Positions 48,157 through 58,866 of a stretch of 64,000 nt of DNA are shown here, piece by piece. Under the pieces are notes generated by a model. The model made no database searches. It was not told the origin of the DNA and saw only the letters and a program-made list of their open reading frames with translations. The position numbers and the translations under genes are program-made. Source of the stretch: CAIQPS01 sp963721365 (lineage in GTDB: Bacteria; Actinomycetota; Thermoleophilia; RBG-16-64-13); NCBI GenBank assembly GCA_963721365.1, contig CAVRJE010000008.1, positions 62,001 through 126,000 on the forward strand, written 5' to 3'. Position 1 is the first letter of the stretch; the number at the start of each line of letters is the position of its first letter.

Positions 48157-50984
48157 CTACAGTGCGCAACTCGTGTCGTCCAGCTTGAGCCGCAGCACCC
48201 GGGGCAGCACACCCCCGTGGGCGTAGTACTCCACGTCGACACGTCGAGTCCAGCCGTGCCCGGCAGAGCAACCTTGACGTCCTCTCCGGTCGATCGATGG
48301 ATGGCCACCAGAACGTCGGCTCCCGGGGTCGAGCCTCGCCGACTCCGACGGCGTCGATGACCTCCGACCCGTCCAGGCCCAGGCTTTCCACGGTCACGCC
48401 GCGCTGCAGCTCGAGCGGCAAGATCCCCATGCCCACCAGGTTGCTGCGGTGGATGCGCTCGAAGCTCTCGGCGATGACCACCTTGACACCCAGAAGGGCC
48501 GGCCCCTTGGCCGCCCAGTCGCGGGAGCTGCCGCTGCCGTACTCCTTGCCCGCGAACACCACCAGCGGCACGCCTTCTTGCTGGTAGCGCATGGCGGCGT
48601 CGAAGATGGACAGCACGTCGCCCGAGGGATGGTGGATGGTCCAGCCGCCCTCGCGGCCGCCGGCCATGTGATTCTTGAGGCGGACGTTGGCAAAGGTGCC
48701 GCGCATGAGCACCTCGTGGTTGCCGCGCCGCGCGCCGTAGGTGTTGAAGTCGGCCTGCTGCACGCCGTGCTCCAGCAGGTACCGCCCGGCCGGACGTGTC
48801 GACGCCGATGGAGCCCGCCGGGGAGATGTGGTCGGTGGTGACCGAGTCGCCCAGGATGGCGAGGATGCGGGCGCCGACCACCACGCTCGCGCCGGCTCGC
48901 CAGCGGGCTGTCGCCGCCGCCGAAGCCCGCGAAGAACGGCGGTTCCTGCACGTAGGTGGAGTCCGCGTCCCACTGATAGAGGGCGCCCGCCGGCACTTCG
49001 AGCAGCCGCCAGGCCTCGGTGCCTTCGAGGGCCGCGGCGTATTCCTCGCGGAACAGCTCGGGCCGCAGCGCCGCCGCGGCCAGGGCGGCCACCTCGTCGG
49101 CCGACGGCCACAGGTCGCTCAGGTACACCGGCCGCCCGTCGGCCCGCGTGCCCAGCGGGTCGTTCGCCAGGTCGATGTCGACGGTCCCGGCGAGGGCGAA
49201 CGCCACCACCAGCGGCGGCGAGGCCAGATAGTTGGCCCGCACCAGCGGGTGGATGCGCGCCTCGAAGTTGCGGTTGCCGCTCAGGACCGCCGCCACGACC
49301 AGCCGGTCGTCCTTGATGGCCCGGGACAGGTCGTCGGGCAGCGGCCCGCTGTTGCCGATGCAGGTGGCGCAGCCGTAGCCGACCGTGGCGAAGCCGAGGG
49401 CTTCGAGCGGCTCGAGCAGGCCCGCGTCGGCCAGATAGCCGGTGACCGCCCGCGAGCCCGGCGCCAGGCTGGTGCGCACCCAGCGGTTTGGGCGTCAGAC
49501 CCAGCGCCGCCGCGTTCCGGGCCAGCAGCCCGGCCGCCAGCATGAGCGCCGGGTTGGACGTGTTGGTGCAACTGGTGATGGAGGCGATCACCACGTCGCC
49601 GTCGTGGATGAACTCGCGCTTGCCGTCGACCTCGACCTTGGCCTTGGTGACGTCCGCCCTGCCCTGAGCCAGGGCGGGCAAGTTCTGGTGGAATCTCTTG
49701 GGCATGTCTTCGAGCAGCACCCGTTCTTGCGGGCGCCGGGGACCGGCCAGGCTGGGCCGGACGTCGGCCAGGTCGAGCTCCACCACCCAGGAGTACTCGG
49801 GATCGGCTGAGTCTTGTCTCCCGGAACAAGGATTGCTCCCGGCAGTAGGCTTCCACCCGGTCGCAGAGATCGTCGGAGCGCCCGGTCTGGCGGAGGTAGG
49901 CCACGGTCTCGCCGTCCACCGGGAAGAAGCCGCAGGTGGCCCCGTATTCGGGGGACATGTTGGCGACCGTCGCCCGGTCGGCGACGGTGAGGCCCTCGGC
50001 GCCGGGGCCGAAGTACTCGACGAAGCGGTTGACCACGCCGATCGATCGCAGCAGTTCGGTGACGGTGAGCACCAGGTCGGTGGCGGTGGCGGTCGGCGCC
50101 AGCCTGCCGACGAGGCGGACCCCCACCACCTGCGGCACGCAGCATGAAGTAGGGCTGCCCGAGCATGACCGCCTCGGCCTCGATGCCGCCCACCCCCCAG
50201 CCCAGCACGCCCAGGCCGTTGATCATGGTGGTGTGGGAGTCGGTGCCGATGACCGTGTCGGGGTAGGCCCAGGGAACCGCGGCGGCGACTGCGCGCGCCG
50301 CGCCTGGCGGCCGGCGGACGCCGGGTCGGCCGCGGCGCCGGCGCCTCCGCGGCGCCGTCCCGCCGCACCACCTCGAGCCAGGTACTCCAGGTTCACCTGA
50401 TGGCAGATGCCCGCGCCCGGCGGGATGCACCCGCAGGTTGCCGAACTCACCTTGAGCCCAACGCAGCAGCGCGTAGCGCTCGCCGTTGCGCTCCATCTCC
50501 TTTTCCATGTTGAGGCGGCAGGCCTCGGGCACGCCGGCGTAGTCCACCTGCACCGAGTGGTCGATCACCAGGTCGACCGGCACACTCGCGTCGATGATCG
50601 CGGGGTCTCCCCCAGCGCGGGCCACCGCCGAGCGCATGGCCGCCAGGTCGACCACGCAGGGCACGCCGGTGAAGTCCTGCAGCAGCACCCGGGCCGGCAT
50701 GAAGGCGAACTCGGGGCGTTCGGCAGCGGTGGGGTCCCAGTCGAGGAGGGCCAGCACGTCCTTTTCTTCCACGACGCCCTGTCCGCAGTGGCGCAGGCCG
50801 TTCTCCAGCAGCACGCGGATGGAGTACGGCAACCGGTCCAGGTCACGCCCGGTGGCCGCGGCCAGCTCGCGCAGCCCGGCCACCCGGGACGCGCCCCCGG
50901 GCAGGTCGACGGTCTTCCAGGCCCCGAAGCGGCTTGCACGGCGCCGCCGGCCGCCGGGCCGGCGTGTACGCTCATCACTGCCAT
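48157..50984 (-). CDS. acnA: Aconitate hydratase, AcnA/IRP type (many frameshifts)
   Basis: About 930 residues. Interconverts citrate and isocitrate. Cluster cysteines in ASITSCTNTSNPA and GYGCATCIGNSGPL; other signatures DLVIDHSVQVDY, VIGTDSHTTMINGLGVLG, GGIEAEAVMLGQPYFM, NTYGARRGNHEVLMRGTFAN, GKEYGSGSSRDWAAKG, ESFERIHRSNLVGMGILPL and an end GGVLPRVLRLKLDD. Frame changes number at least eight, the most of any gene here. An Ala/Pro/Arg-rich stretch (about 50285-50385) replaces the usual short loop before YPDTVIGTDS. ATG at 50984; leuA ends four bases upstream. Confidence 0.92.
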
Positions 50985-50988
50985 CGCG

Positions 50989-52580
50989 TCAGCCGCACGC
51001 TCCTACTAGGTAAACCCGGTCGCCCCGGGCGCCGCCGGCCTCGCGCTTGCGGGCGACGTTGTTGAGCGCCCGCACGTAGGCCTTGGCCGACGCTTCGAGC
51101 ACGTCGATGGACACCGCCTGGCCGGCGTAGCGCTTGCCGTCCACCTCCACCACCACGCGCACCTCGCCCAGCGAGTCCTTGCCCGAGGTGATCGAGCGCA
51201 CCTGGTAGTCCATGAGCTTGCCGCTGACGCCCACCGCGTCGTCGATGGCCAGGAAGATCGACTCCACCGACCCGCCGGAGAAGGCTCTTGCCCGCGCGCG
51301 GCTCGCCCTGCTTGCGCACGCCCACCTGTCCGGACGAGATGATCTCCGACCCGGCCGAGACGTAGAAGTGGTCGAGGGAGTAGACGTCCTCCCGCTCCCG
51401 GATCTCCTCACCCACGAGGGCTTCGAGGTCGGCGGAGGTGACTTCCTTCTTCTTGTCGGCGATCTCTTTGAAGCGGCGGAAGGCTTCGTCCAGCTCGGCG
51501 CCCTCCAGATGGATGCCGAGTTCGGCCAGGTGCGTGCGCAGAGCGTGGCGCCCGGAGTGCTTGCCCAGCACGATGTCGGACTCGGTCAGCCCGATGTCCT
51601 TGGCGTGCATGATCTCGAAGGTGGTGCGCTCCTTCAGCAGCCCGTCCTGGTGGATGCCGGATTCGTGAGCGAACGCATTCTTGCCCACGATCGCCTTGTT
51701 CGCCTGCACCATCTGCCCGGTGTAGCTCGATACCATGCGGCTGGTGCGGAAGATCTCGGCGGTGACGATGTTCACCGGCCTCTGCAGGATGTCGGCTCGG
51801 GTGACCAGGGCCATGGCCACTTCTTCCAGGGCGGCGTTGCCGGCCCGTTCTCCCAGACCGTTGACGGCCACCTCCACCTGGGTGGCGCCCCGCTCCACCG
51901 CGGCCAGGGAGTTGGCCACCGCCAGCCCCAGGTCGTTGTGGCAGTGCACGCTCAGCACCACGTTGCTCCAGGCCGGGGACCTTCTCGTAGAGGCTGTCCA
52001 TGAGCGCGGCGTACTCGGTGGGCAGGGTGTAGCCCACCGTGTCGGGCACGTTGATGGTGGTGGCCCCGGCGTCGATGGCGGTCCGCAGCACCTCGGCCAG
52101 GAAGTCCACGTCGGAGCGGGTGGCGTCCATGGCCGAGAACTCGACGTCGGCCGGGCACAGCGACACCGACAGTTCCACCATGCGCCGGGTGAGGTCGATC
52201 ACTTCCGCGCGGGTGGCCCGCATCTGGTGCTCCAGGTGGATGTCGGAGGTGGAGACGAAGGTGTGGATGCGCGGCCGCTCGGCGTCCTTGATGGCGTCCC
52301 AGCAGGTGCGGATGTCGCTCTCTACGCAGCGCGCCAGCCCGCAGATGACCGGCCCCTTGACCTCACGGGCGATAGCCTGCACCGCCTCGAAGTCGCCGGG
52401 ACTGCTGGCCGGAAAGCCGGCCTCGATGACGTCCACTCCCAGCCGGGCGAGCTGGTGCGCGATCTCCAGCTTCTCCGACGCGTTGAGGCTACTGCCCGGC
52501 GACTGCTCGCCGTCGCGCAGGTGGTGTCGAAGAAGACGACCGGCTTTCCTACGCGTGTGGCGCGTCCGGTTCGTGGACAT
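50989..52580 (-). CDS. leuA: 2-isopropylmalate synthase (frameshifted)
   Basis: First committed enzyme of leucine synthesis, acetyl-CoA plus 2-oxoisovalerate. N-terminal VVFFDTT and LRDGEQSPGSSLNASEKLEI, DVIEAGFPASSPGDFEA, metal site LSVHCHNDLGLAVANSLAA, VNGLGERAGNAALEEVAMAL and AHESGIHQDGLLK. The C-terminal leucine-sensing domain ends AYVRALNNVARKREAGGARG. Frame changes near 52520, 51965 and 51290. ATG at 52580 follows CAGGAGG; a leucine-rich leader peptide lies upstream at 52657-52704. Followed by acnA after four bases. Confidence 0.95.
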
Positions 52581-52623
52581 AGCTGTACCTCCTGAATCTG
52601 CCACTCATGATAACCGCTGATGT

Positions 52624-52668
52624 GCCGGTGAGCGCCGGCCGCGCGAATATCTCCCCCTAAAGGGGGAG
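52624..52668 (-). promoter_or_regulatory. leuA attenuator hairpins
   Basis: Two stems follow the leader's leucine codons on the minus strand: CTCCCCCT/AGGGGGAG (52651-52668, including the leader stop) and GCCGG/CCGGC (52624-52639). Neither has a T-tract. The CCTCCTG within the leucine codons (52672-52678) is complementary to the CAGGAGG ribosome site of leuA (52588-52594). Confidence 0.55.
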
Positions 52669-52704
52669 GAGCAGGAGGAGAGCGAATGTCCTTCGGGTCT
52701 CCAT
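52657..52704 (-). CDS. leuA leader peptide (leucine-rich)
   Basis: A 15-residue reading upstream of leuA with five consecutive leucine codons (CTC CTC CTG CTC CTC), then Pro and a sixth Leu, ending in TAG: peptide METRRTFALLLLLPL. ATG at 52704. Its 3' half forms a hairpin with the bases behind the stop. This is the layout of leader peptides that control leu operons by ribosome stalling when charged Leu-tRNA is scarce. Whether control here is by terminator or by ribosome-site masking is not settled. Confidence 0.75.
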   Translation of the reverse strand: METRRTFALLLLLPL

Positions 52705-52792
52705 GAGGTCGCCAGTGTAGCATCCGGCTTCACATCTGGTTGCCCGGCTGCCATAGTAGGTGTCCCTCAGACAATCCAAAAGGAAGGCAACC

Positions 52793-53329
52793 GTGAACGC
52801 TGAGGAACGCGAAAAGACCGGCGAGGCACCGGTCATGGCGGGCGTCTGCGGACTGTTCTGCTCGGCGTGCACGTTCTATATCGGGACCCATGAGGATCCC
52901 CAGCGGCTTGCGACCCTGGCCGGTCGCTTCGGCATGACCGAGGAGAAGCTCCGTTGCGACGGCTGCAGGTCGGATCGGCGCCTCTTCTACTGCAGCGACT
53001 GCCACATGTTCGCCTGCGCGGCCGAACGAGGCCTGGAATACTGTGGCGAATGTCCGGACTGGCCCTGTCCGGAGCTGGAGGCGTTCGTCGCGGAGCGGCC
53101 GCATCGGGCCGACATCCACCAGGACCTCGCCCGCATCGCCGAGATCGGCGGAGAGGCCTGGATCGCGGAGGCTACCGTCCGCTACACCTGCCCCGATTGC
53201 GGAACGCTCAACTCCGCGTACGACATCGCGTGCCGGAAGTGCGGCCGTGATCCCTCGACCCCCTACGTGGCCGCTCACCGCGCAGAGATCCTGGCGCGCT
53301 TGATGGTGGATACGACCGAGCAGGCCTGA
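52793..53329 (+). CDS. DUF3795 Cys-rich protein
   Basis: 178 residues. The DUF3795 pattern is seen: MAGVCGLFCSACTFYIGTHE, KLRCDGCRSDR, FYCSDCHMFACAAERGLEYC, GECPDWPCPELEAF. A C-terminal zinc-ribbon-like part carries TCPDCGTLN and CRKCGRDPSTP. About sixteen cysteines in all, so metal binding is likely; the function is unknown. GTG at 52793 with AAGGAAG upstream is chosen; alternatives lie further upstream. Confidence 0.85.
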   Translation: MNAEEREKTGEAPVMAGVCGLFCSACTFYIGTHEDPQRLATLAGRFGMTEEKLRCDGCRSDRRLFYCSDCHMFACAAERGLEYCGECPDWPCPELEAFVAERPHRADIHQDLARIAEIGGEAWIAEATVRYTCPDCGTLNSAYDIACRKCGRDPSTPYVAAHRAEILARLMVDTTEQA

Positions 53330-53358
53330 ACCTTAGCGCTCGAACAAGGAGACACACC

Positions 53359-54512
53359 GTGCTCAAGGAATACCCGAAGTTCACCGCGGCCGCCGTTCAG
53401 ATACTCCCCCGTGTACCACGACAAGCCCGTCTACTTCGACATGCCGGCGACGCTCGACGAACGCGGTCAATGCGATCAAGGAAGCGGCGTCGAACGGCGC
53501 ATCGCTGGTCGTCTTCCCCGAACTGCACATCCCCGGCTACTGCCACTTCGCGCTCGAGCTGGAACGAGGCCCGGAATACACGAGCATCTGGGCCGAATAC
53601 CTGCGCCACGGCATCGAGGTGCCCAGCGAGGAGACCGACATCCTCTGCCGGGCGGCGCGCGAGAACAAGGTCAACCTGGTCATGGGCATCAACGAGCGGG
53701 TGGCCAAGTACGGCGGCCGCCAGCACAACTCGGCCGTGTTCATCAACAAACAGGGCGAGATCGTCCATGTCCACCGCAAGATCAACATCACGGTGCAGGA
53801 ACTGCTCATCCACACCCGGGGCAACGGGGGCACGAACCTCTCGGTCCCCGAGTTCGACTTCGGCAAGGTGAGCGCCCTCATCTGCGGCGAGCACAACCAG
53901 CCGATGCTCTGGAACAACTACGTCATCCAGGGCACCAAGGTGAACTGCTCCATGTGGCCGGGATATCTGGGCGGCGCGGAAGAGTTGCCCTGGGTGACAC
54001 CGGCCATGACCACGGCGGTCGCCTCCACCGGCGCCTGCTGGTGCATCCTGGCGGCGGAGTACATCCCGCCGGAGAAGAGGCCCAAGGATTTCTACCCCAA
54101 CACCAGCTTCTACCAGAGCTTTGGCGGCAGCGCGATCATCAGCCCGTTTGGGGAGATCGTGTCCGGGCCGCGTCCGCGACGAGGAGGGCATCGTCTATGG
54201 CGATATCGACCTCAAGGTCAACGAGATGGCGCGGGCCATCATCAATATCACCGGGCTCTACAGCCGTTGGGACATCCTGAGCCTCCGGGTGCGGCAGGAG
54301 GACTACGAGCCGATGGTGCCTATGGAGGCGATGGAAGCGCCGGCTGGGGCGCGGCTGCGCCGGCGGTGGCCGGCCTCGCGGCGGTGGCGGCGCCGCCACC
54401 CAGCCCCGCCCAGCGTGCCGCCGACGCGAGCGCGGCGGACATCGCCGAACTACGACAGAAGATCGCCGAGCTCGAGCGGCGGCTGACCGAGGCTGAGGAC
54501 AAGGAGAAGTAG
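53359..54512 (+). CDS. Nitrilase-superfamily carbon-nitrogen hydrolase (frameshifted)
   Basis: About 385 residues. The Glu-Lys-Cys triad is present: VVFPELHIPGY, IVHVHRKINITVQE and SALICGEHNQPML. The tail after ~320 residues is an Ala/Pro-rich linker followed by a coiled coil (AELRQKIAELERRLTEAE) that is unusual in this family. Substrate unknown; CGEH after the nucleophile differs from the CWEN of classical nitrilases, so an amidase or nitrilase relative is possible. GTG start at 53359, frame changes near 53400, 53460, 54170 and 54345. Confidence 0.85.
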
Positions 54513-54561
54513 GCCCCAAACGCCGCCCCGCGATGCGGGGGGCGCCGTCGGCCACAAGACC

Positions 54562-55677
54562 ATGCGCTTCTTCGACGCCCACTGCGACACCATAGGCGCC
54601 ATCTGGGAGGACGGGGCAGACTTCCTGGCCGAGCCCGGGCTGGGCGCTGGCCGCGGCCGGCGCCCGGGGCGCGGCGCCGGGCGCCGCGCCCATCCCCCAC
54701 GTCACCCTGCCGGGATTGAAGGCGGGCCGCATCGGCGCCCAGGTCTTCGCCAGTTGGGTGTGGAGCGGCAAGTACAAGGGGCGCGAGTTCGACGTGGGTA
54801 TGGCGAAGGTGGAGGCGGTCCGCCGGCTCTGCGCCGAGTATCCGGAAGACCTGGCCCTGGCGTCCAGCGGCGCGGACCTTGCCGGGGCCTTCTTCGCCAG
54901 CCCGCGCCGTGCCGGCCCGTGTGGCGGTCCTCCCCAGCCTGGAGGGGGCCGATCCGCTCCTCGGCGACGTGGACAACCTCTTCCCCTTCTACGACGCCGG
55001 CGTCCGCCTGCTGACCCTGGCCTGGGGGGACAATCCCTTCTGCGGGTCCACCTACGGAGAGGGGACGGGACTGACCAAGAAGGGTGCGGACCTCGTCGCC
55101 GCCTGCGAATCGCTGGGGGTCGTGGTCGACGTATCCCACCTTTCCGACAAGGGGTTCGCGGACCTCTGCCTGATCGCCGAACGGCCGTTCGTCGCCAGCC
55201 ACAGCAACTGCCGCTCTCTGTGCCCGAGCAGCCGCAACCTGACCGACGAGATGATCAGGGCCCTCGCCGAGAGAGGCGGGGTCATGGGCATCACCCTCGC
55301 TCCCGGCTTCCTCTCGCCCGACTACTACGAGAAGGAGCGGATCGTCCTCGGCCGTTCGTTCCAGACCGTCCTCTCCGGCGAGGAGACCTTCGACGAGGCC
55401 CAGGTCCACGGAGCCGCCGCCATGGCCGGCGTCCCGCGGCCGCCGCTCTCCACCGTCCTCGACCACGTCAGGTGGGCCATCAACCTGGGCGGAGAGGACT
55501 CGGTGGGATTGGGAGGCGACCTCGACGGCGTGGACTATCTGCCCGCGGGGTTTGAAGGGGCGGCCGACTATCCTCGCATCGAGGAGCTACTGCGGGACTG
55601 GCGGGATGGCATCGCGGCAGATAGACAAGGTCTGCCACGAAAACTTCCTGCGCGTGTTCCAGGACGTGCTGGGCTAG
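54562..55677 (+). CDS. Renal-dipeptidase-family (M19) peptidase (frameshifted)
   Basis: About 370 residues, TIM-barrel dizinc enzyme. Zinc ligands in MRFFDAHCDTIGAIW, VDVSHLSDKGF and FVASHSNCRSL; GGVMGITLAPGFLS; SVGLGGDLDGVDYLP; end CHENFLRVFQDVLG. Cleaves dipeptides, possibly D-amino-acid containing ones. Frame changes near 54640, 54700, 54905 and 55610, the first two in a very GC-rich stretch. Confidence 0.88.
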
Positions 55678-55699
55678 GGGCGGGAGCCCGGCGCCGCCC

Positions 55700-56443
55700 T
55701 CAGGCGATCGCCTTCTTCCTCACGGGCCACCTCATCCGCGAAGACAACCGTTTCAGCCGCGGCTTCTCTCCCCACCCGATGATGAGCACGGTCCCAAGCA
55801 GGATCATGATCTTCTGCAGCAGCGGCATCGGCGTCCAGTGGTAGCCCACACGCACCTTGATGATGGACCACAAAGGGATCCGGGAGGGCAGCTTCGCCAG
55901 CCAGCCTTTCCCGTCATCGGCGACAAAGGACGTAGCCGGGTCTTCCATTGCGGGCGGGAGCTTGCCGGGATAGTCGACCCACACATGGTCGAAGGAGTAG
56001 CGGAGGGTGTAGGGCATGCCCTTCGCCTCAAAGATACTGGCAGCGAGAAGCGCCCGCGCCTGGCAGTCGCCGGCGTGGTCCCGCAGGACTTCCTGGATGG
56101 TCGGGAAGTACCAGGGAAGCCCGTAGACGCTCCAGGCCGAACGGTAGTCGACGTAGTCGAGGGAGAAGTCCTCTATGAGCTTGTAGTTATTGGGCAAGGT
56201 AGCTGCAATCCCGGCGACAGCCGGCGCATCCACCGGTGGGGTCCTGAGGCGGGCAATCGAGGTAACCAGCGGGCGGGGGTTCGGATATACCACGGCGCCG
56301 ATCCACAGTCCTATGAAGAGGAATACCAGGACGTACCGCAAGAATCCGCGGCGCCAACTGCGGCGCCGCCGCGTCGGCGCGATCTTGAGGGACGGGCCCG
56401 CCGGCTCGGCTGTCGTCTGCTCAGAAGCCGCCGGGGTCCCCAC
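55700..56443 (-). CDS. Transglutaminase-like membrane protein
   Basis: 247 residues, complete. One membrane segment near the N-terminus (FLRYVLVFLFIGLWIGAVVY) and one near the C-terminus (LLQKIMILLGTVLIIGWGE). In between the transglutaminase-core features: Cys in HAGDCQARALLAASIFEA, then His/Asp in FDHVWVDYPGKLPP. Likely an envelope-facing thiol peptidase-like protein; the substrate is unknown. ATG at 56443. It faces the dipeptidase gene tail to tail. Confidence 0.8.
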   Translation of the reverse strand: MGTPAASEQTTAEPAGPSLKIAPTRRRRSWRRGFLRYVLVFLFIGLWIGAVVYPNPRPLVTSIARLRTPPVDAPAVAGIAATLPNNYKLIEDFSLDYVDYRSAWSVYGLPWYFPTIQEVLRDHAGDCQARALLAASIFEAKGMPYTLRYSFDHVWVDYPGKLPPAMEDPATSFVADDGKGWLAKLPSRIPLWSIIKVRVGYHWTPMPLLQKIMILLGTVLIIGWGEKPRLKRLSSRMRWPVRKKAIA

Positions 56444-56574
56444 CCACGACCTTCACTTCAACCAGCTCCTTTGGATCCGCGCGTCTGCGGTGCGCGGATT
56501 CTATCGCATCTGTCCCGCCTGCACGCGCTCCGCTCTTGCCTTATGGCGCTCCGCGACCTAAGCTTCCACTTTGC

Positions 56575-57618
56575 ATGCCCAACGCCTATTACACCTGCAA
56601 TCTCCTGCCCCTCGAGCTCGTCGCTCGCGCCGGCTACTCGCCTCGCTGGCTTGGCGACCACCTGCAGGATCCGAGCGCCCCGGCCCGCCGGGACGCCCTC
56701 AGCATCCACCCCATGACCTGCCCCTACGTCACCCGGCTGGTGGCCGCGGCCGACGCCCTCTTCGACGACGCCTCGCGAGGGCGACGTGCTCCTGGTGCCG
56801 GGCGGCTGCGACGCGATGCGGCGGCTGGGCGACCTGCTCGCCGCGACCTACCCCGGCCGGGTGTTCGTGCTGTCGCTCGCCCGCTCGTCGGGGGAAGAAG
56901 TCGTGCAGGGACTTGCGGCCGACCTCGCGCGACTCGGGCGCTGGCTCGAACAGAAAGCCGGGGAGAGCCGATCTGAGCCCGCCGCCGACGCGGGCCTCAC
57001 GAGCGGCCCGGAGGCGGCCGGCGCCGAGGCCGCGGAGCCGGTCAAGCAGTCGTCGCTTCTCGACTACCCCATGCCACCCACGCCGGGCGGCGTCTTCGTG
57101 GTGGCGGGGCCGCTCACCGACGATTCCCTTCTGCGGCTTATCGGGCAGCTCGGCGCTTCGGTCTCCGGACTCGAGTCCTGCACTTCGCCAGATCGCTGGA
57201 AGCCCTTGTCGACTGCTGGGGCCCGGCCGGAGGCGGAGGCGGGCGGCGGTAGCGGCCCCGCTGCCGGCGCGGACGCCGATGCCACGGGCTCCGACGACGC
57301 CTACTACCTCACCCTGGCCCGCGACGTTCTCTCCCTGGGGATGTGTCCCCGTCGTTCCACCGGGGAGCGGCGCGACTATCTGGTCCGGCGGCTCGACGAG
57401 AGCCGTCCCTCCTCGGTCATCTACGCCCGCCAGAGCTTCTGCGACCCGGGCGCCTATGACGCGGTGCTCGTCGCCCAACTCGCCGAGGAGCGCGGGCTCC
57501 CCTACCTCGATATCGAGGTCGGGATTCCCCTTCGAGGCGAGCGGTCCCGCTTCGCACGCGTGTCGAGGCCTTCCTGGAGGCCCAACTCCTCGACGACGAC
57601 CTGCTGGACGAGGAGTGA
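56575..57618 (+). CDS. 2-hydroxyacyl-CoA dehydratase-family protein, first subunit (frameshifted)
   Basis: About 345 residues of the HgdB/FldB/benzoyl-CoA reductase family. N-terminal MPNAYYTCNLLPLELVARAG, then HPMTCPYVTRL, LLVPGGCDAMRRLGDLL, YARQSFCDPGAYDAVL, and end RTRVEAFLEAQLLDDD. The Cys residues in CNLLP, MTCPY, GGCDA and SFCDP are candidate cluster ligands. Two Ala/Gly-rich linkers (e.g. TSGPEAAGAEAAEP) interrupt the core. Frame changes near 56780, 57545 and 57560. Ends five bases before its partner. Confidence 0.82.
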
Positions 57619-57623
57619 CGCGG

Positions 57624-58866
57624 ATGCCCGGCATGGCCGACGTCACCGGCAACTCCCTGAGGGCATCCCTCCTCAGGGGAACCTTCCTCACCGCCACTCG
57701 GCTGAAGGCGATGCAGACCCGCACCGCACGCGGCTACCTTCAACTGCACGCCCTCGGGGCTTCGCTGGACATGTTCAAGACCGGGGCCATAGTGCCCTGG
57801 GTGTCGTACCTCTTCCCCACCGAGATCCTCAGCTCCTACGGCATCACTCCCATGATCCCCGAGATCGGCTCGGCGACCATCACCGGCACCGACCTGCGCG
57901 ACGACGTCGAAGCGGCAGCCGCCCGCATGCCCTTGGCGCGGGACGTCTGCAGCTATCACCGCATCGCTCTGGCAGCCGCGGAGAACGACCTGCTGCCGGC
58001 GCCCACCATGTGCCTCGGCACCACTCCCCTTTGTCTGGGCAAAGAGATGCTCCTGGAGATGCTCGCCATCAAACACAACGTGCCGTTCCGCGAGATCCGG
58101 GTGCCCGTTGCCCCCCGACGAAGGCGCCACGCCGGCTGAAGTCGTCGCCGACGTCGCGGAGCAGATCCGCGTTCTCCACGAGGATATCGGCCGCTGGACG
58201 GGCCGCTCTCCCGAGCTGCGGAAGGCGATCGACCTTTCCAACCGGGCCTCCAAAGCCTGGGGCGAGCTCAACGCCGCCCGCCTGTCAGGGAAACTGGAGA
58301 TGGACGGCCGAAAGACCTTCGCCCTCGTGTTCCTGGGCCAGCTCCTCTGGGGCACCGAAGCTGGAGCGAAGGATTTCGAGCGGATGCTGACCGAGCGTGG
58401 CCGGCGGGATCTCATGGCCCCCGTGCTACCGGAAGGCCGGAAGCTCAAGCGGCTGCTCTGGCTGCATACGGTCCCCCATCACGACCGCGAGCTCTTCGAC
58501 ATGCTCGAGAAGCGCGGAGCGGTGGTCATCTTCGAGGAGATGGGCCAGATGCACCTCGAGACCGTCGATCCGGACGATCCCTTCCCGGGTCTGGCCCGGC
58601 GCCTGACGGACCACGCTCTCTGGGGCACCTCATCCCGCCGGGCCCGGCTGAACGTCGCCCTGGCCAAGCAACTCAAGGTGGACGGAGCGGTGCATTTCAA
58701 TCATTGGGGCTGCCGACACGGGCTGGGCTCGGTCCCGGTGGTCCGCTCGGCGTTCATGGAAGCAGGCATCCCGTTCCTGGCCATAGACGGAGACGCCCTG
58801 GCCCGCGGCGGGCCGAACCAGGAGAAGTCTCTACAGCAGATGGAGAGTTTCCTGGAGCTGCTCTAG
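57624..58866 (+). CDS. 2-hydroxyacyl-CoA dehydratase-family protein, second subunit (one frameshift)
   Basis: About 414 residues. IVPWVSYLFPTEILSSYGI, DVCSYHRIALAAAE, MCLGTTPLCLGKEML, then FNHWGCRHGLGSVPVVRSAF and GIPFLAIDGDALARG match the HgdB-type fold with Cys ligands for a [4Fe-4S] cluster. Such enzymes reduce or dehydrate CoA thioesters radically and need an ATPase activator (HgdC), which is not encoded nearby. Frame change near 58110. Its 3' end overlaps ackA by 36 bases on the opposite strand. Confidence 0.85.

Noticed and set aside
48157..50984. acnA as a pseudogene
   Set aside because: All cluster cysteines and signature motifs are preserved between breaks, and similar breaks hit essential genes, so errors are likelier.
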